Source: Burkholderiales bacterium (GTDB taxonomy: Bacteria > Pseudomonadota > Gammaproteobacteria > Burkholderiales > Burkholderiaceae_C). Taken from it: 54,237 bases of DNA. The stretch is taken from positions 1-54,237 of the forward strand of contig JAPLPQ010000019.1 of NCBI GenBank assembly GCA_026400105.1. The letters are read 5' to 3'. This document shows positions 47,368 through 54,237 of this stretch, in pieces. Position 1 is the first letter of the stretch. Each line of letters begins with the position of its first letter. The position numbers and the translations under genes were made by a program. The notes beneath the pieces were generated by a model, which was not told where the DNA came from, made no database searches, and saw nothing but the letters and a program-made list of their open reading frames with translations.

Positions 47368-48639
47368 ATGGATTCCCCCTACTCTTCCCTTGCCACCCTC
47401 TGGACGCTGGGCTTTTGCGGCCTGCTGATCGCGGGCCTGCTGACCCGGCTCTGGCTGTCGAGCCGGCAGATTCGCCATGTCGCGCGCCATCGGCAGGCGG
47501 TGCCGGCGCCGTTCGCGGCCCGTGTGAGCCTGGCAGCGCACCAGAAGGCGGCCGACTACACCCTGGCCAAGCTCAGGCTCGAACTGGTCGAGATGGCCTG
47601 GAACGCGGCCCTGCTGCTGGGCTGGACCCTGCTCGGCGGGCTCGACCTGCTCAACCAGCTGCTGCGCAGCAAGCTCGGCGACGGCCTGCTGCAGCAAGTC
47701 GCCTTGCTCGCGGGCTTCTTCGCGATCACGGCGCTGCTCGAGCTGCCCTGGGCCTGGGTCCGCACCTTCCGGGTCGAGCAGGCCCATGGCTTCAACCGCA
47801 TGACCCTGGGGTTGTGGCTGATCGACGGACTCAAGTCGGCCACCGTCGGTGCCGCGATCGGCCTGCCCTTTGCCGCCCTGCTGCTGTGGCTGATGGAGGC
47901 CGCCGGCTCGCTCTGGTGGGCCTGGTCCTGGGCCGCCTGGCTGAGCCTGAGCCTGCTGACGCTGCTGCTGTACCCGACCCTGATCGCGCCGCTGTTCAAC
48001 CGCTTCGAGCCGCTGGCCGATGCCGCGTTGCGCCAGCGCATCGAGACCCTGATGGCGCGCTGCGGCTTTCGCTCGCGTGGCCTGTTCGTGATGGACGGCA
48101 GCAAGCGCAGCGCGCACGCCAACGCCTATTTCACCGGCTTTGGCCCCGCCAAGCGGGTGGTGTTCTTCGATACCCTGCTGCAGCGACTCGCGCCGAGCGA
48201 GATCGACGCCGTGCTGGCGCACGAGCTCGGCCATTTCAGCCGGCGCCACCTGCCCAAGCGGCTGTTCCTGATGGGCAGCATCAGCCTGCTCGGCTTCGCG
48301 CTGCTGGGCGAGCTGTCGAGCCAGTTCTGGTTCTACAGCGGCCTGGGCGTGCGGCCCAATCTGGTCGTGCCCAGCAGCGCGCTGGCGCTGCTGCTGTTCA
48401 TCAACGTCGCGCCGCTGGCGAGCTTCTTCCTGACGCCGCTGCTGAGCCAGCTGTCGCGCCGGCAGGAGTTCGAGGCCGATGCCTATGCCTGCGCCCATGC
48501 CGACGGCCAGGACCTGGCCAGCGCGCTGGTCAAGCTGTACCAGGACAATGCCAGCACGCTGACACCCGACCCGCTCTACGCGCGTTTCTATTATTCCCAC
48601 CCCCCTGCAGCCGAGCGCCTCGAGCGACTGCCCGCCTGA
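47368..48639 (+). CDS. M48 family membrane metalloprotease (Ste24/CAAX protease 1-like)
   Basis: 423 residues, a polytopic membrane zinc protease. Zinc motif HELGH sits in [19 protein letters not shown] (about residue 283), the third ligand in [11 protein letters not shown], and seven or so hydrophobic segments flank them. The N-terminal part ([18 protein letters not shown]) matches the peptidase M48 N-terminal domain of Ste24-like enzymes rather than the shorter HtpX. A TAGACT hexamer ends 7 nt before the ATG. It likely takes part in membrane protein quality control. Confidence 0.9.
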   Translation: MDSPYSSLATLWTLGFCGLLIAGLLTRLWLSSRQIRHVARHRQAVPAPFAARVSLAAHQKAADYTLAKLRLELVEMAWNAALLLGWTLLGGLDLLNQLLRSKLGDGLLQQVALLAGFFAITALLELPWAWVRTFRVEQAHGFNRMTLGLWLIDGLKSATVGAAIGLPFAALLLWLMEAAGSLWWAWSWAAWLSLSLLTLLLYPTLIAPLFNRFEPLADAALRQRIETLMARCGFRSRGLFVMDGSKRSAHANAYFTGFGPAKRVVFFDTLLQRLAPSEIDAVLAHELGHFSRRHLPKRLFLMGSISLLGFALLGELSSQFWFYSGLGVRPNLVVPSSALALLLFINVAPLASFFLTPLLSQLSRRQEFEADAYACAHADGQDLASALVKLYQDNASTLTPDPLYARFYYSHPPAAERLERLPA

Positions 48640-48651
48640 GAGCCTCCCGAC

Positions 48652-49566
48652 ATGAATGATTCCCTACGCCCCGGGCTGGTCATCGCCGCCTACGGCCGCC
48701 ACTGCCTGGTCGAGACCGAAACGGGCGAGCGCCTGATCTGCCACCCGCGCGGCAAGAAGAGCCAGGCCGTGGTCGGCGACCGCGTCTGGTGGCAGGCCAG
48801 CGCCGACGAAGGCACGATCGAGAAACTGCAGCCGCGGCGCAACCTGCTGTATCGCCAGGACGAGATCCGGACCAAGTCCTTTGCCGCCAACCTGGACCAG
48901 GTGCTGGTGCTGCTGGCGGCCGAGCCCGAGTTCTCCGAGAGCCAGCTCACGCGCGCGCTGATCGCGGCCCAGGCCGAATCGATCGCGGTGCTGATCGTGC
49001 TCAACAAGAGCGACCTCGGCCCCCTGTTCGAGCGCGCCTGGCAACGGCTCGAACCCTACCGCGCGATGGGCCAGACCGTGCTGGCGCTGTCGCTGCAGGA
49101 CGGCGCGCAAGCCGGGGTGGAAGCGCTCGAGCGCCAGTTGCAGGGCAAGACCACGCTGGTGCTGGGCCCCTCGGGCGCGGGCAAGAGCACGCTGATCAAC
49201 CGGCTGGTGCCGGCGGCTCGTGCCCAGACCAACGAGATCTCGCGCGCGCTCAACAGCGGCAAGCACACCACCACCAGCACCACCTGGTACTGGGTCGATG
49301 GCGTCGATGGACCCAAGACCACCGCGCTGATCGATTCGCCCGGTTTCCAGGAGTTCGGCCTGCACCATATCGAGCCGACCCGGCTGGCGCAGCTGATGCC
49401 CGACTTCTCGGTCCGGCTCGGCCACTGCCGCTTCTACAACTGCAGCCACCTGCATGAGCCAGGCTGCGCGGTGCGCGACGCAGTCGGCGTCGAGGGCGGC
49501 ATCAGCGAGAACCGCTACCGCCTCTACGGCGAGCTGTTTGCCGAGCTGTCGCAGCCGCGCTACTGA
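48652..49566 (+). CDS. rsgA: Small ribosomal subunit biogenesis GTPase RsgA
   Basis: 304 residues, circularly permuted GTPase involved in late 30S maturation. N-terminal OB-fold (about 1-85), then G4 LNKSD (about 122), G1 GPSGAGKSTLIN (about 174) and G3 DSPGF (about 227) in the permuted order. The C-terminal zinc site is CRFYNCSHLHEPGC. It lies 12 nt after the M48 gene, the same order seen in other betaproteobacteria. Confidence 0.94.
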   Translation: MNDSLRPGLVIAAYGRHCLVETETGERLICHPRGKKSQAVVGDRVWWQASADEGTIEKLQPRRNLLYRQDEIRTKSFAANLDQVLVLLAAEPEFSESQLTRALIAAQAESIAVLIVLNKSDLGPLFERAWQRLEPYRAMGQTVLALSLQDGAQAGVEALERQLQGKTTLVLGPSGAGKSTLINRLVPAARAQTNEISRALNSGKHTTTSTTWYWVDGVDGPKTTALIDSPGFQEFGLHHIEPTRLAQLMPDFSVRLGHCRFYNCSHLHEPGCAVRDAVGVEGGISENRYRLYGELFAELSQPRY

Positions 49567-49581
49567 AGCGCTCGACCAAGC

Positions 49582-50541
49582 TCAGCCGACGCTGCGTGCC
49601 AGCGTCATCAGCGCCAGCAGCAGCAGCCACAGCACCACCGAGCGCCAGACCAGCCCGACCAGACTGGTCAGATGGGCGTTCTGCGGTTCGCGACCTTCGC
49701 TCCAGACATTCGACAGCTCCGGGCCGCCAACCTCGTTGGCGCCGGGATTGGCGCCCAGGCCCAGGCCGCCGAGCCGGACGTTGATCGCGCCCGCGGTGGC
49801 GGCCAGCACGATGCCGTCATTGCTCTGGGCGGCGCGGGTGGCGTCCGAGCGCCAGGCCGCAATCGCCTCCTCGAAATTGCCGACCACGGCGAAGGCCAGC
49901 GCGGTCGCGCGCGCCGGCACATGGTCGATCCAGCGCCAGCCCTGCGCGGCGGCCTGCTGCACCGCGCTGCTGGGCGCGTCCTGCAGGCGCGGCTGCCAGC
50001 GCCTGGCCAGCGACTCGGCCATGCGGTAGAGCACCGCACCGGCGGGCCCGAAACCGAGCGCGGCGAAGACCGAATAGGCGAACAGGACGCCGAAGACATG
50101 GTGGTGCGCCGCCAGCGCCGAATGCTCGATCACATGGCGCAGCAGCTCCTGGCGCGGCAGCTCGCCGACCTCGACCTGCTGCCATTCGGCCAGCTGGGCG
50201 CGCGCCGTGGCCTCGTCGTTGGACTCGAGCGCCTGGCGGATCGCGGTGAAGTAATGGCTGAACTGGCGAAACCCGAGCGTCAGGTACAGCACGCCGACCG
50301 TCCAGGCAAACACCAGCAGGTCGCTGAAGGGCAGCAGCAGCCAGTGCACCAGCGCCGCGAGCAGGGCCGGCACCAGCGCCGCCGCGCTCCAGGCCATCCA
50401 GCCATGCGGCGCCTGGCCCGCATCGAGGCTGCGCCTGACCCAGCGCCGCCAGGCCGTTGCCATGCGGTGCGCGGTATTGTCCCGGCCCAGCGGCCGGGCC
50501 TGCTCGAGCAGGAGAGCAAGGAAGATGGCGAAGAAACTCAT
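49582..50541 (-). CDS. CobD/CbiB family membrane protein
   Basis: 319 residues with several hydrophobic helices (FFAIFLALLLEQARPL, WSAAALVPALLAALVHWLLL, VFAWTVGVLYLTLG) and the CbiB family region around PARATALAFAVVGNFEEAIAAWR. CbiB/CobD acts in cobalamin side-chain assembly, but no cobalamin genes are near and the N-terminus is shortened, so this paralogue may have another role. An AmpE-like regulatory function is possible. TATCAT lies 6 nt before the ATG. Confidence 0.75.
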   Translation of the reverse strand: MSFFAIFLALLLEQARPLGRDNTAHRMATAWRRWVRRSLDAGQAPHGWMAWSAAALVPALLAALVHWLLLPFSDLLVFAWTVGVLYLTLGFRQFSHYFTAIRQALESNDEATARAQLAEWQQVEVGELPRQELLRHVIEHSALAAHHHVFGVLFAYSVFAALGFGPAGAVLYRMAESLARRWQPRLQDAPSSAVQQAAAQGWRWIDHVPARATALAFAVVGNFEEAIAAWRSDATRAAQSNDGIVLAATAGAINVRLGGLGLGANPGANEVGGPELSNVWSEGREPQNAHLTSLVGLVWRSVVLWLLLLALMTLARSVG

Positions 50542-50547
50542 GCCCTG

Positions 50548-50553
50548 ATGATA
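50548..50553 (-). promoter_or_regulatory. -10-like hexamer 6 nt before the CobD/CbiB gene
   Basis: TATCAT (minus strand) ends 6 nt before the ATG, identical in layout to the GNAT gene. Confidence 0.35.
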
Positions 50554-50584
50554 GCGGCGCGCGGGCCCGGCTGCGCAGCCCGGC

Positions 50585-51247
<663 letters not shown>

Positions 51248-51564
51248 GGGTAGGCCCGGTCGCTGGCGCGCCGAGGCGGGACTGTGGAGACAAGCTGATT
51301 GTGCCGTACCGTGGCGGCCAGTGCCGACTTCCTACATGATGGACCACTCGGCGGGCAGGCATGATTACCGAAGACATCCTGCTGTGGCTGCGCGGTCAGG
51401 GCTCAGGTTGGACACTGTTGCCAGCAGCTGCCTTTAGCCTTGCAGCAGAGTTCTGCTCATGCCAACCCAACCGGCAACCGAATCGAAATCGGGTCAACAG
51501 ACCGGAAAAGCCAGAATCCCTGAAGTTGGGCCTGCCCCTCCGGCCAGGCGCTGCGTACCGCCAC

Positions 51565-51593
51565 TTGGCCAACTTTCGATTTAGACCTACAAT
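51565..51593 (+). promoter_or_regulatory. Promoter of the cupredoxin-FTR1 genes
   Basis: TTGGCC, 17-nt spacer, TACAAT. The predicted start point falls inside the adjoining Fur-box-like sequence. Confidence 0.6.
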
Positions 51594-51616
51594 GCGAATC
51601 ATTCTTAATCATTTCA
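51594..51616 (+). promoter_or_regulatory. Fur-box-like operator
   Basis: The GAATCATTCTTAATCATTT region resembles the Fur 19-mer (hexamers of NATWAT type). It begins directly after the -10 and precedes two iron-uptake genes, so iron repression is a sound expectation. Confidence 0.55.
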
Positions 51617-51632
51617 TGCGAGTGAACGTCAG

Positions 51633-51983
51633 ATGAATATCGGAATCAAGCCTTCCACCCTGATCGCAATCGCCGTCGGTCTGTCTGCCGCGACGCTTTC
51701 CATGAGCAGCATTGCCGCGGATCTGGATGTGGCCCTGATCATCAAGGATCATCGCTTCGAGCCCAGCGAGATCAAGGTGCCCGCCAATCAGCGGGTGCGC
51801 CTGTCGGTGCACAACCAGGACAAATCCGCCGAAGAGTTCGAAAGCAAGTCGCTCAAGCGCGAGAAGGTGATCCCGGCCGGCGCCAAGGCAGCGATCCTCA
51901 TCGGCCCTCTGAAGCCAGGTCGTTACGAGTTCTTCGGCGAGTTCCACGAGGCCACGGCCCGTGGCGTCGTCGTGGCGGAGTGA
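51633..51983 (+). CDS. Periplasmic cupredoxin-like protein of an iron-uptake pair
   Basis: 116 residues: a signal peptide ending SSIAA, then an EfeO-type cupredoxin fold (LIIKDHRFEPSEIKVPANQRV ... GPLKPGRYEFFGEFHEATARGVVV). The usual type-1 copper ligand cysteine is missing, so it probably does not carry a blue-copper site; the acidic patch DKSAEEFES may bind iron instead. It lies 22 nt upstream of the FTR1 permease and shares its Fur-type promoter. Confidence 0.82.
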   Translation: MNIGIKPSTLIAIAVGLSAATLSMSSIAADLDVALIIKDHRFEPSEIKVPANQRVRLSVHNQDKSAEEFESKSLKREKVIPAGAKAAILIGPLKPGRYEFFGEFHEATARGVVVAE

Positions 51984-52005
51984 ACGTTCAGACATAGGGG
52001 TCGCC

Positions 52006-52842
52006 ATGTTTTCGACCGGATTGATCGTCTTTCGGGAAACGCTGGAAGCGGCGTTGTTTATCGGCATCCTGGCCGCCGCTACCCGGGGCCTCGCGGGGCG
52101 CGGGCTTTGGCTGACCGGTGGGGTCATGGCTGGCCTAGCGGGTTCTCTGGGGATGGCTGCGGGGATGGAACAGATCAGCACCTGGGCCGATGGCGTGGGA
52201 GCCGACCTCTTGAATGTGGGAATCATTTCGGTCGCGTTGGCGATGCTGACCTGGCATTGCGTCTGGATGTCCATCCACGGGCGTGAAATGGCCATGGACG
52301 CCCGCCGTCTTGGCTCGTCTGCCGTGCAGGGTGATGCTTCGCTCTGGGCGATTGCCCTGGCAGTGGCACTCTCCGTGCTCCGCGAAGGCGCGGAGACCGT
52401 GCTGTTCGTGACCGGATTCATGTCTGGCAGCCACGACAGTGGCGGCATGGTCTTGTCGGCAGCCGTGGGGCTGGGTGCCGGTGCCATGGTGGGAGCCATG
52501 CTGTATCTCGGACTCGCGCGCATCAAGCCACAGCATCTGTTCTCGGTGACCAATGTGCTGATCTGGATGCTGGCCGGCAGCCTGGCCAGTCAATTGGCCA
52601 AGTCTCTGATCCAGGCCGGGCTGGTCGATGGCTGGTCCGACGCCATCTGGGATACGTCCGCCTTGTTGTCCAACGATGACTCGCTGGGCATCCTGCTCCA
52701 TGCGCTGGCTGGCTATGATGCGACGCCGACAGGACTGCAGGTGCTCTTCTACCTGGGCGCGATCAGCCTCATCACTGTCGCCACTGCCCGCATCAAGGGC
52801 AAGCATGACCGGCAAGCCGCGACCGTGAAGGCCAGCGCCTGA
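52006..52842 (+). CDS. FTR1 family high-affinity iron permease
   Basis: 278 residues, about seven membrane helices. Two REXXE iron-binding motifs are seen: R10-ETLE-A in helix 1 and LREGAETVLF in the middle, as in Ftr1p/EfeU. The start MFSTGLIVFRE puts helix 1 at the N-terminus; an in-frame ATG 15 codons earlier would break it. Together with the cupredoxin it would import ferrous iron in an Efe-like way, but no EfeB peroxidase or peptidase domain is next to it. Codon use is somewhat less GC-rich than in neighbours, which hints at transfer. Confidence 0.87.
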   Translation: MFSTGLIVFRETLEAALFIGILAAATRGLAGRGLWLTGGVMAGLAGSLGMAAGMEQISTWADGVGADLLNVGIISVALAMLTWHCVWMSIHGREMAMDARRLGSSAVQGDASLWAIALAVALSVLREGAETVLFVTGFMSGSHDSGGMVLSAAVGLGAGAMVGAMLYLGLARIKPQHLFSVTNVLIWMLAGSLASQLAKSLIQAGLVDGWSDAIWDTSALLSNDDSLGILLHALAGYDATPTGLQVLFYLGAISLITVATARIKGKHDRQAATVKASA

Positions 52843-52873
52843 TCCTGGCGCGTTCGGACTGGACAGCCGACAA

Positions 52874-52891
52874 GGCGGCTGCAGAGCCGCC
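52874..52891. terminator. 7-bp hairpin after the FTR1 gene
   Basis: GGCGGCT-GCAG-AGCCGCC, 31 nt past the stop codon. There is no T run, so it is at best a weak terminator; it lies between convergent genes. Confidence 0.35.
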
Positions 52892-52930
52892 CTGCCTCAC
52901 TCCCTGGGTCGGGTCGGGCTCTCGCCTTTT

Positions 52931-53170
52931 TCAAATTCCCAGCAGTTTCTCCGCTTCGCCCAGGAGTTTGAGGGACTCGTCATGCTTGCCGGCCTTGTGC
53001 GCGGCCTCACCGTCGGCGCGCAACTGCTTGACCTTGGCCATGTCCGCATAGGAAAGCTTGGGATGGGTAGCCAGTTTCGCGTCGATTGCGGCCATTTCCT
53101 GGGGGCAGTGGTAGGCGAAGGCGGCAGGGGCAAGCGCGGCAAGTCCGAGTGCCAGAATCAGGTGTTTCAT
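52931..53170 (-). CDS. Small secreted protein of unknown function
   Basis: 79 residues: a signal peptide MKHLILALGLAALAPAAFA, then a mature part of about 60 residues that is helical and lysine-rich (MAAIDAKLATHP, KVKQLRADGEAAHKAGKHDESLKLLGEAEKLLG). This last region resembles one TPR-like helical pair. A single cysteine occurs in YHCPQEM. The start MKHLIL was chosen because upstream in-frame codons would destroy the leader. It converges on the iron permease gene; no link is shown. Confidence 0.7.
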   Translation of the reverse strand: MKHLILALGLAALAPAAFAYHCPQEMAAIDAKLATHPKLSYADMAKVKQLRADGEAAHKAGKHDESLKLLGEAEKLLGI

Positions 53171-53242
53171 GGTTTGACCTCGCTGTGACATGACAGCCGT
53201 CCATTTCATGCATTTCTTGCATAAAGCGCAAAAAAATCGGCC

Positions 53243-53272
53243 TTGGACAGGCGTAAGCGGTCTGCTTATGCT
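53243..53272 (+). promoter_or_regulatory. Candidate sigma-70 promoter of the glutamate dehydrogenase gene
   Basis: TTGGAC, 18-nt spacer, TATGCT, about 30 nt before the ATG. Reasonable but not strong. Confidence 0.4.
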
Positions 53273-53301
53273 CGGCAACTCATTCAACTCGGGTCCTGTC
53301 C

Positions 53302-54237
53302 ATGAGCCAAGTCCTCCACTCCCTGCCCTCCTACCTGCAAGCCGACCATCTGGGTCCCTGGGGCATCTTCCTGCAGCAGGTCGACCGCGTCACGCCCTAT
53401 CTGGGCGATCTGTCACGCTGGGTCGAGACCCTGACCCGGCCCAAGCGCATCCTGATCGTCGACGTGCCGATCCAGATGGATGACGGCCGCATCGCGCATT
53501 TCGAGGGCTATCGGGTACAGCACAACACCTCGCGCGGTCCGGGCAAGGGCGGCGTGCGTTTTCACCAGGATGTGACGCTGTCCGAGGTGATGGCGCTGTC
53601 GGCCTGGATGTCGATCAAGAACGCGGCGGTCAACGTGCCGTTTGGCGGCGCCAAGGGCGGCATCCGGGTCGATCCGCGCCAGCTCTCGCGCGGCGAGCTC
53701 GAGCGGGTGACGCGGCGCTACACCAGCGAGATCGGCCTGATCATCGGTCCGACCAAGGACATCCCGGCGCCCGATGTCAACACCAACGAGCAGGTGATGG
53801 CCTGGATGATGGACACCTACTCGATGAACGTCGGCGAGAACGCGACCGGCGTCGTGACCGGCAAGCCGATCGACCTCGGTGGCTCGCTGGGCCGGCGCGA
53901 GGCGACCGGGCGCGGCGTGTTCACGGTCGGCCAGGAAGCGGCGGCCCGCATCGGTCTCGAACTCAAGGGGGCGCGGGTCGCGGTGCAGGGCTTTGGCAAC
54001 GTCGGCGGCGTCGCGGCGCGCCTGTTTGCCGAAGCGGGCGCGCGCGTGGTGGCGGTGCACGACCACGCCGGTACGGTCTACCAGGACAGCGGGCTGGACC
54101 TGACGGCCCTGCAGGCCCATGTCCAGCGCCAGGGCTCGGTGCTGGATTTCCCGGGCGCGCAGGCGGTGAGCCAGGACAGCTTCTGGGATGTCGACTGCGA
54201 CATCCTGATCCCGGCGGCGCTCGAGCAGCAGATCACC
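53302..54237 (+). CDS. gdhA: Glu/Leu/Phe/Val dehydrogenase, glutamate dehydrogenase (3' truncated)
   Basis: The first 312 codons of a gene that runs off the window. The substrate domain has the catalytic lysine in [13 protein letters not shown] (about residues 112-124) and [23 protein letters not shown]. The nucleotide domain opens with [17 protein letters not shown] (about 224-240). The short N-terminus and these motifs fit the hexameric NAD(P)-dependent glutamate dehydrogenases of about 430 residues. Cofactor choice cannot be judged from this part. Confidence 0.9.
   Translation, partial: MSQVLHSLPSYLQADHLGPWGIFLQQVDRVTPYLGDLSRWVETLTRPKRILIVDVPIQMDDGRIAHFEGYRVQHNTSRGPGKGGVRFHQDVTLSEVMALSAWMSIKNAAVNVPFGGAKGGIRVDPRQLSRGELERVTRRYTSEIGLIIGPTKDIPAPDVNTNEQVMAWMMDTYSMNVGENATGVVTGKPIDLGGSLGRREATGRGVFTVGQEAAARIGLELKGARVAVQGFGNVGGVAARLFAEAGARVVAVHDHAGTVYQDSGLDLTALQAHVQRQGSVLDFPGAQAVSQDSFWDVDCDILIPAALEQQIT

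Larger units (their letters stand above)
51248..51632. other. 385-nt region upstream of the iron-uptake genes
   Basis: No convincing gene. The left half holds only short open frames that lack codon bias. The right end carries a promoter overlapped by a Fur-box-like sequence, listed separately. Confidence 0.5.

Noticed and set aside
51361..51636. A 91-codon plus-strand frame before the iron-uptake genes
   Set aside because: It runs through the promoter and the Fur-box-like site and overlaps the cupredoxin start; codon bias is lost after about 20 codons.

Overview
The window is high-GC, gene-dense chromosomal DNA from a betaproteobacterium, most likely order Burkholderiales (Comamonadaceae/Sphaerotilus-Leptothrix-like). 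The grounds are family content (BPSS1780-type membrane protein, DUF3297, BamC, RidA, betaproteobacterial gene neighbourhoods such as ispA-dxs, polA-DUF2782-thrB and orn-M48-rsgA-cobD-nudix) and -10-like TAnAAT hexamers close to many start codons. Genus cannot be fixed from the sequence alone. No rRNA, tRNA, CRISPR array, integrase or intact insertion sequence was seen.

Layout. 1-2.1 kb: tail of a protein that looks like an Hpt-ending sensor kinase, a receiver-PP2C phosphatase and a RidA protein. 2.2-4.2 kb: ammonium transporter with a sigma-54-like promoter, and MsrQ. 4.2-11.4 kb: parC and parE on the minus strand, separated by two plus-strand genes of unknown role (SHOCT and helix-hairpin-helix proteins) and a non-coding block of large hairpin repeats. 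11.4-15.6 kb: MFS transporter, a 41-residue membrane peptide, a methyltransferase, dapA and bamC. 15.6-18.3 kb: small lipoprotein, ribosomal oxygenase, SlyD-like isomerase, dUTPase. 18.3-22.3 kb: ispA-dxs and a TRAP solute receptor. 22.5-24.5 kb: Rieske oxygenase and a LuxR-type regulator with a degenerate receiver. 24.6-31.1 kb: polA, DUF2782, thrB, BPSS1780, cytochrome c, GNAT, DUF3297.

31.3-38.7 kb holds the standout: a chemosensory operon of a STAS protein, a 1541-residue protein, CheW, CheR and CheB. The large protein joins a complete CheA histidine kinase, two PAS domains, a run of five HAMP-like repeats and a full methyl-accepting chemoreceptor signalling domain in one chain, with no membrane segment. 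Receptor, kinase and adaptor domain are therefore covalently fixed at 1:1, unlike ordinary arrays. No CheY or separate receptor gene lies in the operon.

38.7-51.2 kb: uvrD, a GDSL lipoprotein, a DEAD-box RNA helicase with an RG-rich tail, the DUF47-Pit phosphate uptake pair, orn, an M48 protease, rsgA, a CobD/CbiB-family protein and a Nudix hydrolase. 51.5-54.2 kb: an iron-uptake pair (cupredoxin plus FTR1 permease) behind a promoter overlapped by a Fur-box-like sequence, a small secreted protein and the first 312 codons of a glutamate dehydrogenase. Across the window, several genes (uvrD, polA, roxA, the SlyD-like gene, the CobD/CbiB gene, GNAT) have a -10-like hexamer exactly 6 nt before the ATG, which suggests leaderless transcripts.
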